A stretch of DNA of 64,000 nucleotides, taken from SAR86 cluster bacterium (GTDB lineage Bacteria > Pseudomonadota > Gammaproteobacteria > Magnimaribacterales > TMED112). The notes under the pieces are model-generated. The model saw nothing but the letters and a program-made list of their open reading frames with translations. It did not search any database and was not told the DNA's origin. Positions within the stretch are counted from its first letter, which is position 1; the number at the start of each line of letters is the position of its first letter. The position numbers were made by a program, and so were the translations under genes. The stretch covers positions 346,001 to 410,000 of the forward strand of contig CP097967.1 of assembly GCA_023703535.1 (NCBI GenBank). Reading direction: 5' to 3'. Positions 39,391 to 49,498 of the stretch are shown here, piece by piece.

Positions 39391-41173
39391 TATAAGAAAT
39401 TTTTCAATCATCGCCCATATTGATCATGGGAAATCTACTCTTTCAGACAGAATAATTGAACTTTGTGGCGGCCTTTCAAAAAGAGAGATGAAATCACAAG
39501 TGTTGGATACGCTAGAACTTGAAAGAGAAAGAGGTATTACAATTAAGGCACAATCAGTTTCTTTGAAATATGAGTTTAGAGGTCAGATTTATGAACTAAA
39601 TCTTATTGATACACCGGGACATGTTGATTTTTCATATGAAGTTTCTAGATCGCTTGCAGCATGCGAAGGAGCACTGCTTGTCGTTGACGGGTCGCAGGGG
39701 GTTGAGGCGCAAACTTTATCAACTTGTTATAAAGCAATCGATTTAGGTTTGAAGGTAATACCAGTAATAAATAAAATTGATTTGCCTCAATCTGATCCAG
39801 AACAGGTAAAAAAAGAAATTGAAGAGATAATAGGAATTGATGCATCTGAAGCATTATCTGTAAGTGCGAAAGATGGAACTGGTCTTGAAGAATTACTGCA
39901 ACAGATAGTTGAAGAAATTCCTGAGCCAAATGTTTTAAATGAGGAAAATTTACAGGCCTTGATTATTGACTCATGGTATGACAACTACTTAGGTGTTGTA
40001 TCTTTAATCCGTATATTTAGTGGAAAGGTAAATAAAGGAGACAAATTTATTGTTAAATCTACCGGGCAAACCTTTACTGCTGAAAGTCTTGGTAAATTTA
40101 CACCAAAAGAGGAAGCAACCAATTATTTGTCAGAGGGAGAGGTTGGTTTTTTAATAGCAAATGTAAAAGATCTTAAATCAGTACCAGTAGGAGATACGTT
40201 AGTACTATCCAAATTTCCAGAGACTCATGCACTAGACGGTTTTGAAGAAGCTAAACCACAAGTATACGCTTCATTTTACCCAGTTGATTCAAATGAATAT
40301 CAGTCCTTTAGAGAAGCTCTTCAAAAACTGAATCTTAATGACGCAGCTTTGACATTTGAGCCAGAAAGTTCAGATGTTCTAGGAAGTGGCTTTCGATGTG
40401 GTTTTCTAGGAAGTCTTCACATGGAAGTAATTAAGGAGCGATTAGAAAGAGAATACTTTTTAGAGCTTATAACAACAGCACCAAGTGTGTCGTATGAAAT
40501 TCTAAAAACAAATGGTGAAGAAATAGAAGTTAATTCACCTTCTGAACTTCCAACTCCTAATGAAATTTCTGAAATTAGGGAGCCAATAATTAAAACAACA
40601 ATCTTATGTCCTGATAAATATGTTGGCGATATCATAGAGCTAGCAATTTCTAAAAGAGGAGTTCAAAAAAATTTACAATATTTAGGTGGGCAGGTTTCAA
40701 TAATTTTTGATCTTCCCTTGTCTGAAATAGTTATGGATTTTTTTGATTTGCTTAAATCCAAAAGCCAAGGTTATGCATCTGTAGATTTTTCATTTGATAG
40801 ATATGAAAAATCAGAGCTAGTAAAAATTGATGTTGCTGTAAATGGTGTAAAGGTTGATTCTCTTTCTTCAATTCTTCATAAAAATGATTCGCAAAGAAAA
40901 GGCAGAGATATAGCGAAAAGATTAAGAGAAGTTATTCCAAGACAAATGTTTGAAATTCCAATACAGATAATGCAAGGTAGTAAGATTATAGCCAGAGAAA
41001 GTGTAAAAGCATTTAGAAAAAATGTAACTGCTAAGCTTTATGGTGGTGATGTCACCAGAAAAAAGAAATTGTTGGAAAAACAAAAAGCAGGAAAGAAAAA
41101 AATGAAGCATATTGGTAAAGTTGCACTTCCACAAGAAGCATTTCTAAGCTTTCTTTCATCAGACAAAAAATAA
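39383..41173 (+). CDS. lepA: Elongation factor 4 (LepA) GTPase
   Basis: Ribosome-associated translational GTPase. 596 aa, TTG start overlapping degP by 8 bp. G motifs: [41 protein letters not shown] is the switch I region. The C-terminal LepA-specific domain is intact ([34 protein letters not shown]). lepB follows at once. Confidence 0.97.
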   Translation: MSNIRNFSIIAHIDHGKSTLSDRIIELCGGLSKREMKSQVLDTLELERERGITIKAQSVSLKYEFRGQIYELNLIDTPGHVDFSYEVSRSLAACEGALLVVDGSQGVEAQTLSTCYKAIDLGLKVIPVINKIDLPQSDPEQVKKEIEEIIGIDASEALSVSAKDGTGLEELLQQIVEEIPEPNVLNEENLQALIIDSWYDNYLGVVSLIRIFSGKVNKGDKFIVKSTGQTFTAESLGKFTPKEEATNYLSEGEVGFLIANVKDLKSVPVGDTLVLSKFPETHALDGFEEAKPQVYASFYPVDSNEYQSFREALQKLNLNDAALTFEPESSDVLGSGFRCGFLGSLHMEVIKERLEREYFLELITTAPSVSYEILKTNGEEIEVNSPSELPTPNEISEIREPIIKTTILCPDKYVGDIIELAISKRGVQKNLQYLGGQVSIIFDLPLSEIVMDFFDLLKSKSQGYASVDFSFDRYEKSELVKIDVAVNGVKVDSLSSILHKNDSQRKGRDIAKRLREVIPRQMFEIPIQIMQGSKIIARESVKAFRKNVTAKLYGGDVTRKKKLLEKQKAGKKKMKHIGKVALPQEAFLSFLSSDKK

Positions 41174-41175
41174 AA

Positions 41176-42084
41176 ATGGGCAGTATTTTTAGTATATTTG
41201 AACCAATATCCAACATATTCTTTTTTATATTATTTAATGGAGTTGTATGCGGGATTTCAATTCATTGGGTTGTTTCAAAGCTCAATGGCACATTCAGCAA
41301 AAATCTTAATCGGATTTTTCAAAATTTAGCGCTAGTAGCATCTATTTTTGTAATTGCAATAATTTTCATAAAGCAATGGAATATTGGAGACTTATTGGCA
41401 TTTTATGCGTTATTTTCAGCAGTATTATTTTCAGTATCTATTTATTTCGGCAATAAAGAAGTAATTAAAGAAACAAGAGGTTGGTTTATCAATATCTTTC
41501 TCATTTTTTTCATAAGGGGATATTTCTATGAGCCTTATCAAATTCCAAGTCAGTCAATGCGTCCCAATCTTAATGTTGGAGATTTTGTTCTTGTAAACCG
41601 TTTTGCTTATGGTTACGAAGTTCCCTTTACAAAAAGATCTAAGGTATTTCATAAAGATCCTGAAATAGGAGAAATTGTTGTTTTTTTTCCACCACATAAA
41701 CCTAATACACCCTTTGTAAAAAGAGTAATAGCAAAAGGGGGCGATACTGTAAAATATGTAAATAAAAAAATTTATATCAACGGTCTTCTGTATCAACAAG
41801 AAAATATTTCAAAGGACTTTGATGGCGCAAACATTATTAATGAAAGTAACGGCTCTACCAATTACCTTATAAGAAAGTCAAATTCAAATTTTTCAAGAAA
41901 CTCTGAATGGGTTGTTCCCGAAGGAAGTTTTTTTGTTGTTGGAGATAATCGAGATAATTCAAGTGACAGCAGAGCATGGGGATTTGTTTCTGGAAAAAGT
42001 ATTTGGGGCAGAGCAGATTATATCTGGTTAACTTGGGAAAGTTGGTCAGACATACCTAAATTAAAGTTTGAAGAGTTAAATTAA
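41176..42084 (+). CDS. lepB: Signal peptidase I
   Basis: Membrane serine protease that removes signal peptides from secreted proteins. 302 aa. N-terminal hydrophobic segments anchor it. The nucleophile Ser is in YQIPSQSMRPNL, the general-base Lys in FVKRVIAKGGD, and the box E motif is GDNRDNSSDSRAWGFV. The lepA-lepB pair is conserved, but rnc (RNase III), which usually follows, is missing and era comes next. Confidence 0.95.
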   Translation: MGSIFSIFEPISNIFFFILFNGVVCGISIHWVVSKLNGTFSKNLNRIFQNLALVASIFVIAIIFIKQWNIGDLLAFYALFSAVLFSVSIYFGNKEVIKETRGWFINIFLIFFIRGYFYEPYQIPSQSMRPNLNVGDFVLVNRFAYGYEVPFTKRSKVFHKDPEIGEIVVFFPPHKPNTPFVKRVIAKGGDTVKYVNKKIYINGLLYQQENISKDFDGANIINESNGSTNYLIRKSNSNFSRNSEWVVPEGSFFVVGDNRDNSSDSRAWGFVSGKSIWGRADYIWLTWESWSDIPKLKFEELN

Positions 42085-42120
42085 TTTTTGATATAAATTT
42101 TTTTTGGGTATTATTTCCAA

Positions 42121-43011
42121 ATGAAAAGAAGTGGTTACATAGCTATTATTGGCAAAACTAACGTTGGGAAATCAACGATACTCAACTCATTATCAGGAAA
42201 AAAAGTAACGATCACTTCAAAAAAACCACAAACTACCAGGTCAAATATTTTTTCTATGATCACGATAAATGACACTCAAATGGTTTTTATTGATACTCCA
42301 GGCTTACATAAACAAAATAAAAAAAGATTGAATAAAGAATTAAGTAAAAGACCAAAGGAAGCCGTAGAAAATATAGATTTGGTGATTGCTGTTGTTGCAG
42401 GAACAAAATTTGATAAAACAGATAAAAAAGCTTTTGAAATAATAGAAAACGTAAATTCAAAAAAGATATTAGTAATTAACAAGATAGATTTGGTGAAGAA
42501 TAAAAAAGATTTATTTCCTTTTACGGAAAAATTGAACGAAGAAATGCAATTTGACGCAATAGTCCCTGTTTCAGCAACAAAAAATAATGGAGTAGAAATT
42601 CTTCTTAAAGAAATAAAGAATTATTTACCTGAGGGAGATTTTTTGTTTCCAGATGAGGGTTTTAATTTTCAATCAAAAGCATTTGAAATTTCAGAAATAA
42701 TTAGAGAAAAGGTTATTAGACTTCTTGGTGATGAGCTTCCCTACGAGTCAGCTGTAATAGTTGATGAGATAGATGATCAAAAAGATTTGGTGAAACTAAT
42801 TGGTTCAATAATTGTGGCTAAGAATTCTCAAAAAACAATTGTCATTGGAAAAAAAGGTGAAAAAATTAAAAGTATCAGCACTGCTGCAAGAAAAGAACTA
42901 GAGAATTATTTCGGGAAGAAAGTCTATCTAGAACTTTGGTGCAAAGTCCAAAAAAATTGGACAGATAATTCAAAAATTTTGGATGGTTTAGGAATTAAAA
43001 ATAGGATATGA
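42121..43011 (+). CDS. era: GTPase Era
   Basis: Ribosome-assembly GTPase that binds the 3' end of 16S rRNA. 296 aa. G1 GKTNVGKSTILNSL, G3 DTPGLH, G4 NKIDL, and a C-terminal KH domain (IVIGKKGEKIKSIST...). Overlaps recO by 4 bp. Confidence 0.97.
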   Translation: MKRSGYIAIIGKTNVGKSTILNSLSGKKVTITSKKPQTTRSNIFSMITINDTQMVFIDTPGLHKQNKKRLNKELSKRPKEAVENIDLVIAVVAGTKFDKTDKKAFEIIENVNSKKILVINKIDLVKNKKDLFPFTEKLNEEMQFDAIVPVSATKNNGVEILLKEIKNYLPEGDFLFPDEGFNFQSKAFEISEIIREKVIRLLGDELPYESAVIVDEIDDQKDLVKLIGSIIVAKNSQKTIVIGKKGEKIKSISTAARKELENYFGKKVYLELWCKVQKNWTDNSKILDGLGIKNRI

Positions 43012-43682
43012 GGTTTGAAACTGATGCATTTATTATTCATACACGTCCGTATAAAGAGACTAGTCTGATAGTTTCTTTTTTTACAAAAGAATATGGAAAT
43101 GTCTCGGCAATAGCTAAAGGAGCAAAAGGAAAAAAATCAAAATTTTCTGGAAACCTTGAGCCATTTCGTTTGATGAATATTGGTTTTGGAGGAAAAAGTA
43201 ATTTAAAGAGTTTATTCTTTTCCGATTCTCTTGAAACGTATGATGACTTTAAAGTAAAGAAAAATTTGTACTCTGCATTTTACATCAATGAATTAATTTA
43301 TAGCCTTTTACCTCCAAATGAGAGGGAGTTAATAATATTTAATCAATATCACAGCTCTATTAAAAAACTTAAAAAAAATGATAATACAGAAGAAATTTTA
43401 CGAGAGTTCGAATATTTATTTTTAAAAGAAATCGGATATCAAATTGATTTTGAAAATGAATATAGTTCTGGAGATGCAATAGAATCAAATTCTTTCTACG
43501 AATTTGCACCTCAGAGCGGTTTTAAACGTGCTGAAAAAGGTTTTTTAGGCAAAGATTTACAAGAAATAGCCAGAAAAGAATATAATCCTATTAATCTCAA
43601 AACATTCAAAGCAATAAACAGAAAGTCGTTTGAGTATTATTTTGAGGAACTTAATATTAAAAGCAGAGGTTTTTTTAAATGA
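43008..43682 (+). CDS. recO: DNA repair protein RecO
   Basis: Helps load RecA onto SSB-coated DNA. 224 aa. N-terminal OB-fold (FIIHTRPYKETSLIVSFFTKEYG, AIAKGAKGKKSKFSG) and helical C-terminal domain. Its position between era and acpS matches the conserved order, though pdxJ is absent. It overlaps both neighbours by 4 bp. Confidence 0.93.
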   Translation: MRFETDAFIIHTRPYKETSLIVSFFTKEYGNVSAIAKGAKGKKSKFSGNLEPFRLMNIGFGGKSNLKSLFFSDSLETYDDFKVKKNLYSAFYINELIYSLLPPNERELIIFNQYHSSIKKLKKNDNTEEILREFEYLFLKEIGYQIDFENEYSSGDAIESNSFYEFAPQSGFKRAEKGFLGKDLQEIARKEYNPINLKTFKAINRKSFEYYFEELNIKSRGFFK

Positions 43683-44035
43683 TTTTAGGTGTCGGTACTG
43701 ATTTTATCGAAAAAAAAAGGGTAGAAAAGATCCTTAAAAAATATGGGGATAGATTTATTAATAAGATTCTTTCAGACAGCGAGAAAAAAAATTTCTCTTC
43801 CATTGATAAAACTAAAAAAGTTAATTTTTTAACTTCAGCATTTTCATCTAAAGAATCTTTTGTAAAAGCTTTGGGAACTGGATTTAGAGAAATTTATCCA
43901 AGGGATATTTCAATTATAAAAAACAAATCAGGAAAACCATCAATCCAGTGCGATTTAATTCGTGACTATAAAGCTCATCTTTCAGTTACAAATGATGAGA
44001 AATATACACTTTCTATGGTAGTTATAGAAAAATGA
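43679..44035 (+). CDS. acpS: Holo-[acyl-carrier-protein] synthase
   Basis: Attaches 4'-phosphopantetheine to the serine of ACP. 118 aa. GVGTDFIEKKRVEKIL with the Mg-binding Asp, and AFSSKESFVKALGTGF with Glu and Lys of the active site. The target acpP is at 49182. Confidence 0.95.
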   Translation: MILGVGTDFIEKKRVEKILKKYGDRFINKILSDSEKKNFSSIDKTKKVNFLTSAFSSKESFVKALGTGFREIYPRDISIIKNKSGKPSIQCDLIRDYKAHLSVTNDEKYTLSMVVIEK

Positions 44036-44667
44036 AGATTATCCTTTTGGGAATGCCGGGAGCAGGCAAGGGAACACAAGCTGAACTTATTAAAGTTAAT
44101 TACAGCATTCCTAGCATATCTACAGGAGCAATTTTAAGAGACATAAGCAATACTAATTCAGATCTAGGAGCAAAAGTACAAAACTACTTACAGTCTGGAA
44201 GGCTAGTTCCAGATGAAATCATAATTGAAATATTGGTCAATAGAATTAGTGAAGACGATTGTTCCAATGGATTCCTTTTAGATGGATTCCCAAGAAATAT
44301 TGACCAAGCCAAAGCTCTTGAAAAAGCCAATATTGATATTGATTTTGTGGTTTTCTTAAATATTGAAGAGCAAGAAATAATTAAACGCATGTCTGGTAGA
44401 AGAATGCACTTAAAATCCGGCAGGTCTTATCACATAGACTTTAATCCACCAAAAAATTTTAATAAAGATGACCTCACAGGAGAGGATTTAATTCAAAGAG
44501 AAGATGATAAGCCAGAAGTCATAAAAAAAAGGTTAGAAGTTTACTATAAGGAAACATTTCCACTGTTAGATTTTTATAGAAAAGAATCAAACAATTTTTT
44601 TGAAATAGATGGCTCGCTTCCGGTAGAGGAGGTTGCAAAAGCTATAGATCATATATTTTCCTCGTGA
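44032..44667 (+). CDS. adk: Adenylate kinase
   Basis: Interconverts AMP, ATP and ADP. 211 aa. P-loop LLGMPGAGKGTQAE, AMP-site STGAILRD, GFLLDGFPRN, and LID region with LTGEDLIQREDDKPE. The LID lacks zinc cysteines, as in gammaproteobacterial enzymes. It is packed between acpS and tsaB with 4-bp overlaps. Confidence 0.97.
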   Translation: MKIILLGMPGAGKGTQAELIKVNYSIPSISTGAILRDISNTNSDLGAKVQNYLQSGRLVPDEIIIEILVNRISEDDCSNGFLLDGFPRNIDQAKALEKANIDIDFVVFLNIEEQEIIKRMSGRRMHLKSGRSYHIDFNPPKNFNKDDLTGEDLIQREDDKPEVIKKRLEVYYKETFPLLDFYRKESNNFFEIDGSLPVEEVAKAIDHIFSS

Positions 44668-45236
44668 ACATTCTTTCAGTAGATTTAACTAAAAATGAAC
44701 ACTTTATTGCATTAAATTATGAAAATAATGAGTATTGCTTTGAATTTCAAACAAACGATTGGTCAGAAAAAATTGATACTCTTCATAAAATAGAAAATTT
44801 TGATTTTAAAAAATTAGACTGCTCTGCTTATGCTGCTGGCCCTGGTTCATTCACTGGAGCGAGATTGGCATTTACTTTTCTCAACACACTAAAGTTTGTT
44901 TACGATGTAGAAATGTTTGCATTTTCAAATTTGGCGGCTATGAATTGGTTAAACGACGACAAAATCCCTTTAATCATCGGCAATAATAATGATTTTTACT
45001 ACAGAGAAAACAAAACAGATTTTTATACTCAAGATTTAAAAAAAGTAGAATCTATTAAAAATAAATTAGTAATGATAGAGGGATCTAATGCTAATATTTC
45101 CCCAAAACATTTAATTCAAAGGAATCAAGTTGCAATAAATATCATAAACATGATCGCCAGTAAGTCTAATTCCAACTTGGATAGTAATGAACCAAATTAT
45201 GTAAAGAGTCTAACTTACAGAAAAATAAATGAGTGA
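44664..45236 (+). CDS. tsaB: tRNA threonylcarbamoyladenosine biosynthesis protein TsaB
   Basis: Partner of TsaD in making t6A37 of tRNAs. AAGPGSFTGARLAFTF is the diagnostic motif, and NYVKSLTYRK resembles the conserved C-terminal tail. 190 aa, shorter than the usual 230, with the C-terminal lobe reduced. It overlaps uppP by 8 bp. Confidence 0.88.
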   Translation: MNILSVDLTKNEHFIALNYENNEYCFEFQTNDWSEKIDTLHKIENFDFKKLDCSAYAAGPGSFTGARLAFTFLNTLKFVYDVEMFAFSNLAAMNWLNDDKIPLIIGNNNDFYYRENKTDFYTQDLKKVESIKNKLVMIEGSNANISPKHLIQRNQVAINIINMIASKSNSNLDSNEPNYVKSLTYRKINE

Positions 45237-46002
45237 ATTAAATTTCTTGCAAGCCATTATATTGTCTGTTATTCAAGCCATCACAGAATTTATTCCTGTT
45301 TCAAGTTCAGCACATTTATTGCTACCAAGTAAATTATTAGGCTGGCCAGATCAAGGTCAATTTTTTGATATAAGTGTTCATTTTGGGAGTCTAGTAGCAG
45401 TAATTTTACACTTCAGAGACTCATTACTCTCAAGAAACTTCTATACTTCGAATTTTTTTTTATTACTGATTGTAGCAACCATACCAATTATCGCATTAAC
45501 TCTAATTTTCAAAGGAATTACAGACCTAAGGTGGTCTCTTACAAGCATTGCAATATCAAATATTTTGTTTGCATTTCTGTTATTAATTAGCACAAAAATA
45601 AATGTTAAAAATACCAACAAAAAAGATATCAACCAATTAACTATAAACGGAGCTTTAACAATTGGTCTCTGGCAAACTCTTAGTATAATTTCAGGCGCTT
45701 CTAGGTCTGGAACAGTTATTACTGGATCATTATTTTTAGGCTATAGGCCTGAAGATGCGGCAAAATTTTCTATTTATTTATCTATTCCAACACTTCTTGG
45801 AGCAATGTTTTTTGGAATTATTAAAAATGATATTTTAAAAGAAGATGTTGACATTTTAATGACATTTAGCAGCATTTTAATATCATTTATAGTATCTTTC
45901 TTTACAATAAAATGGTTTTTATCGTTTGTAAAAAAAGTAGGATTTCTTCCATTTATCATTTACAGGCTATTTTTGGGAGTTTCGATTCTGTGGTTGATAT
46001 AA
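45229..46002 (+). CDS. uppP: Undecaprenyl-diphosphatase
   Basis: Recycles the cell-wall lipid carrier undecaprenyl pyrophosphate. 257 aa integral membrane protein. AITEFIPVSSSAHLLL and SGASRSGTVITGSLFLGYRPEDAAKFS are the two BacA/UppP signatures with the catalytic Glu, His and Arg. Confidence 0.96.
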   Translation: MSELNFLQAIILSVIQAITEFIPVSSSAHLLLPSKLLGWPDQGQFFDISVHFGSLVAVILHFRDSLLSRNFYTSNFFLLLIVATIPIIALTLIFKGITDLRWSLTSIAISNILFAFLLLISTKINVKNTNKKDINQLTINGALTIGLWQTLSIISGASRSGTVITGSLFLGYRPEDAAKFSIYLSIPTLLGAMFFGIIKNDILKEDVDILMTFSSILISFIVSFFTIKWFLSFVKKVGFLPFIIYRLFLGVSILWLI

Positions 46003-46706
46003 AGGAGATTGTTTGTAGAGAAAAATCTTTTATTAGCGAAGCAGAATACTATTCAAATAAGTATCAAATTCCTGTTAATTCGATTTCATCGGAAAATTGC
46101 TATATTGACTTAAGTTTAGAAAATTTTTTAGTTTTTAAGCAAAAGAGAATTTCAAACCTATTTCATAAAGATCCTTTTCTCAGAAGGGTTAAGAATTATC
46201 AAAGGGAAAATATGCTCAAAAAAGCGATTTCTTATCAGGCTGGCAAACCAAAAAGTATTCTAGATGCTACAGCAGGTCTTGGGCGAGATGGTTTTATTTG
46301 TGCTTTACTTGGCCAAGAAGTCACTATGGTTGAGGAAAATAAAGGAATGTGTATTCTCATTGAAAGTGCTTTGAAAAGATTGCCTAATAGATCATATTTT
46401 AATGATGCGAAAAATAGGATAAATGTCATTAATGCTGATTCATCAAAGATAAAACTGAACACTGAAGATTATGACACTATTTACTTAGACCCTATGTTTT
46501 CAACTCATAGCAAAAGCATGAGCAATAAGGAATTAACTTTTTTGAAAACATATATTGATCAAGAGCAAGATTTGGTGAATGCCTTTTTAAAAAAAAGATA
46601 TAAAAGACTAGTCGTAAAAAGAGAAAAGAGCTTTAAATCTGAATCAACTAAAAAAGAAAATATAATTTATAAGGGGAAAAGTATAAATTTTCATGTATTT
46701 ATTTAA
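45990..46706 (+). CDS. rsmJ: 16S rRNA (guanine1516-N2)-methyltransferase RsmJ
   Basis: SAM-dependent methyltransferase of the RsmJ (YhiQ) family. ILDATAGLGRDGFICALLG is the family SAM motif and IYLDPMFS the catalytic D-P-M-F motif; KDPFLRRVK occurs upstream. The start is uncertain: I take the GTG at 45990 (238 aa). An AAAGGAG at 46001-46007 suggests initiation slightly downstream, but no standard in-frame codon follows it. Overlaps the end of uppP. Confidence 0.85.
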   Translation: MVDIKEIVCREKSFISEAEYYSNKYQIPVNSISSENCYIDLSLENFLVFKQKRISNLFHKDPFLRRVKNYQRENMLKKAISYQAGKPKSILDATAGLGRDGFICALLGQEVTMVEENKGMCILIESALKRLPNRSYFNDAKNRINVINADSSKIKLNTEDYDTIYLDPMFSTHSKSMSNKELTFLKTYIDQEQDLVNAFLKKRYKRLVVKREKSFKSESTKKENIIYKGKSINFHVFI

Positions 46707-46748
46707 TGCAGGGTAGTAATGATGTTCTTTCATATGTATGCTTAAAAT

Positions 46749-47267
46749 ATGAATTTCGGTGAAGCATTAGATTCAAGTTTGGTTAAAAAGTACAAAACTT
46801 TTGGTGGAAGAGCATGTAGGGCAGAGTGGTACTATTTTCAAATATTTTCCATGCTTCTTGCTGTTATCGTAGCCTCTGTTACTGGAATTATCGCTGGAAC
46901 AAGTATTGATCCTAATGCTATACGTGATCTTTCACAGGAAGAACTGACAGATTATCTAGTGGATTCAGGATCTTTTAATGTAGTTATATACAGTACAGTA
47001 GCAATTTCAGCACTACTTTTTTTACCCTCAATTTCAGTAACTGTTAGACGTCTACAAGATTTAAACATTACTTATTTTTGGGCACTGCCTTATTTCATAA
47101 CTTACATACTGGGTTTTTATGTAATTCTCAATCAAGGTGAAGAGAATGCTGAAAGGTTAAACTCAATTTCCTCATTGGTATTCATAGTTTATTTATTAGT
47201 TTTTGCAAAAAAAGGTGATTACAAAAAGAATAGATTCGGTGAGAATCCGCTTGAAAAAGAATCTTAA
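46749..47267 (+). CDS. DUF805 family inner-membrane protein
   Basis: 172 aa with about four membrane segments. FGGRACRAEWYYFQIFSMLL near the N-terminus and SVTVRRLQDLNITYFWALPYFI are the DUF805 hallmarks (RxEYW and RRLHDxxxS in most members). Function unknown. It occupies the place where yceD often precedes rpmF. Confidence 0.85.
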   Translation: MNFGEALDSSLVKKYKTFGGRACRAEWYYFQIFSMLLAVIVASVTGIIAGTSIDPNAIRDLSQEELTDYLVDSGSFNVVIYSTVAISALLFLPSISVTVRRLQDLNITYFWALPYFITYILGFYVILNQGEENAERLNSISSLVFIVYLLVFAKKGDYKKNRFGENPLEKES

Positions 47268-47310
47268 TAATCTTTATTTTCGCGATTAAAACCTTTAAAA
47301 TTTCCAATTC

Positions 47311-47520
47311 ATGGCAGTACAAAAAAGTAAAAAAACACGCAGTAGAATTGGAATGAGGCGGTCACATGATTCTCTCAAAGAAACATCTTTATCAACAGAT
47401 CCTGTGTCTGGTGAAAGACACATAAGACATAACTTAAGTGCAGATGGCTTTTATAAAGGAAGATTGGTAAAAGATCTTAAAAAGAAAGTTAAAGAAACAG
47501 AAGAAGAAACTTCACAATAA
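47311..47520 (+). CDS. rpmF: 50S ribosomal protein L32
   Basis: 69 aa. [19 protein letters not shown] is the L32 N-terminus, with the [19 protein letters not shown] central part. The CxxC zinc motif is absent, as in other gammaproteobacteria. First gene of the fatty-acid locus; plsX and fabH, its usual neighbours, are missing. Confidence 0.96.
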   Translation: MAVQKSKKTRSRIGMRRSHDSLKETSLSTDPVSGERHIRHNLSADGFYKGRLVKDLKKKVKETEEETSQ

Positions 47521-47524
47521 AATC

Positions 47525-48454
47525 ATGAGCTTTTCATTAATGTTCCCTGGTCAGGGTTCTCAATATAATGGGATGTTTAAAGAGCATTTTTCTGAATTTA
47601 TTGAATTTAAAGAAGCTATAGATATTGGAGAAAATTTTTATAAAGAAAACCTTTCGGAAATAATTTTTAATAATGATGAGAGAATATCTGATACCTTTTA
47701 TACCCAACCTATATTGCTAATAACGAGCTATGCTTGTTTTAAAGTGTGGAAAAATAAAGGCTGCCCTGATCCCAAAGTTGCACTAGGACATAGTTTAGGA
47801 GAAGTTTCAGCATATCTATGTTCTGGAGTTTTAAGTTTTGACGATGCACTAAAATTAATTCGATATAGAGCATCATTCATGATTGAGAGTAAAGGCAATA
47901 CAAAGACTAAAATGTCTGCTGTTTTAGGTTTAGTTCCAGATGAAATTGATAAAATTTTGTTAGATAAGAAAAAACATTTCTTAGAGGCAGTAAATTTTAA
48001 TTCGCCTTCACAAACTGTAATCGTGGGAAATGCTGATGAAATCGAATCCATTAAAGCTGCATTAATTGAAAATGGAGCAAAAAAAATTATAGATCTTTCA
48101 GTTTCTGTGCCATCACACTCATCTATGATGAATATGGCAAGCACAAAATTAAAATTAGCAATGGATGATATTAATTTTAAGAGTCAAAATTTTTCTGTAA
48201 TAAATAATTTTGATGCAAAAGTATCTCTCACTGAGAGTGAAGTAAAAGATAAACTTGCAAAACAGATATCTAATCCGGTTCAATGGGTAGACTCTATGAA
48301 AAGATTGAAAAAATATAGCATCAAAACACATATTGAATTTGGACCAGGAAAAGTATTGTCAAGCTTAGCAAAACAGAACAGAGTTGAAGGAGAATTTAAT
48401 TCTGTAGATAATCTAGAAGTGTTTTTGAAATTATTAGAAGAGTATGGAAGTTAA
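47525..48454 (+). CDS. fabD: Malonyl-CoA:ACP transacylase
   Basis: Loads malonyl groups on ACP for fatty-acid synthesis. 309 aa. MFPGQGSQYNGM, nucleophile in LGHSLGEVSAYLC, and catalytic His in VSVPSHSSMM. Starts 4 bp after rpmF and overlaps fabG by 11 bp. Confidence 0.96.
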   Translation: MSFSLMFPGQGSQYNGMFKEHFSEFIEFKEAIDIGENFYKENLSEIIFNNDERISDTFYTQPILLITSYACFKVWKNKGCPDPKVALGHSLGEVSAYLCSGVLSFDDALKLIRYRASFMIESKGNTKTKMSAVLGLVPDEIDKILLDKKKHFLEAVNFNSPSQTVIVGNADEIESIKAALIENGAKKIIDLSVSVPSHSSMMNMASTKLKLAMDDINFKSQNFSVINNFDAKVSLTESEVKDKLAKQISNPVQWVDSMKRLKKYSIKTHIEFGPGKVLSSLAKQNRVEGEFNSVDNLEVFLKLLEEYGS

Positions 48455-49148
48455 GAAAGTTTTAGTCTCTGGAGGAACAAAAGGAATAGGAGGAGCAATA
48501 GTCACCAAATTGCTTGATGAAGGATACTCTGTTATTGCTACGACAAGAGATAAAACAAAAGCAAATATTCTTGAACATAAAAACTTAACAGTAGAAAACT
48601 TAGACTTATCATCTAAAGACTCTGTTTCAGAATTCCAAGAAAAGGTAGAAAGTTTCAAACCCTCTATCCTTATAAATAATGCGGGAGTTACTAAGGATAA
48701 TTTATTTCTTCGAATGTCAGAAAATGATTGGACTGAAGTTATAGAAACAAATTTAAATGGTACTTACAGGCTGACGAAAATATTTCTCAAAGACATGATT
48801 AAAAATAAATGGGGAAGAATAATAAATATTGGTTCTGTTTCAGGTTTAATGGGAAATCCAGGTCAAACAAATTACGCATCTTCAAAAGCGGCACTTGAGG
48901 GCTTTACTAGATCTCTTGCGAAAGAAATTGGATCTAGGAATATTACTGTTAACTTAGTTTCTCCAGGATTTATAAATACTGATATGACAAGCGGTTTAAC
49001 TATCGAAAAGCTTGAAAGCCAAATTCCTTTAGGAAGAATGGGGAATCCTTCAGATGTTGCATCACTAGTGGCTTTTCTCGCGAGTGAGGGTGCGGGTTAT
49101 ATTACTGGACAAACATTAGTAGTTGATGGTGGTTTATTTATGCAGTAA
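48444..49148 (+). CDS. fabG: 3-oxoacyl-ACP reductase
   Basis: NADPH-dependent beta-ketoacyl-ACP reduction. 234 aa SDR. SGGTKGIGGAIV cofactor motif, NNAGVTKDNLFLRMS, catalytic Ser in NIGSVSGLMG, Tyr/Lys in YASSKAALEG, and C-terminal ITGQTLVVDGGLFM. Confidence 0.96.
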   Translation: MEVKKVLVSGGTKGIGGAIVTKLLDEGYSVIATTRDKTKANILEHKNLTVENLDLSSKDSVSEFQEKVESFKPSILINNAGVTKDNLFLRMSENDWTEVIETNLNGTYRLTKIFLKDMIKNKWGRIINIGSVSGLMGNPGQTNYASSKAALEGFTRSLAKEIGSRNITVNLVSPGFINTDMTSGLTIEKLESQIPLGRMGNPSDVASLVAFLASEGAGYITGQTLVVDGGLFMQ

Positions 49149-49181
49149 TGTATGCATTACTTGAATTGTTAAGGAGTATAT

Positions 49182-49415
49182 ATGAGTGATGTTCTTAATA
49201 AAGTTGTCGACATTGTTTGTGAACAACTAGGTGCAGATAAGGGTGATGTAAAATCTGATTCATCTTTTGTTGAAGATCTAGGTGCTGATTCTTTAGATAC
49301 TGTTGAATTAGTAATGGCATTTGAAGAGGAGTTTGGCCTTGATATTCCTGATGAAGAAGCAGAAAAAATTACCACAATCCAGAGTGCAGTCGATTGGATC
49401 GAAAGTAATAGTTAG
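49182..49415 (+). CDS. acpP: Acyl carrier protein
   Basis: 77 aa. The phosphopantetheine Ser is in [14 protein letters not shown]. Acidic, single four-helix domain. An AAGGAG ribosome site precedes the ATG. The last 33 bases lie in the first copy of a 58-bp tandem duplication. The next gene is mltG; fabF and pabC, which normally intervene, are absent. Confidence 0.97.
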   Translation: MSDVLNKVVDIVCEQLGADKGDVKSDSSFVEDLGADSLDTVELVMAFEEEFGLDIPDEEAEKITTIQSAVDWIESNS

Positions 49416-49498
49416 AAGACTTCTTTTTTTCCTAACGCTTAGTGCAGTCGATTGGATCGAAAGTAATAGTTAGAAGACTTCTTTTTTTCCTAACGCTT
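49383..49498. repeat. Exact 58-bp tandem duplication at the acpP-mltG junction
   Basis: Bases 49383-49440 and 49441-49498 are identical over 58 bp, each starting agtgcagtcgattgg and ending cctaacgctt, with the same seven-T run. Copy 1 holds the final codons and stop of acpP. Copy 2 holds the GTG and signal-anchor start of mltG. Since 58 is not a multiple of 3, frames shift across the copies, but neither gene is broken. Confidence 0.97.
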
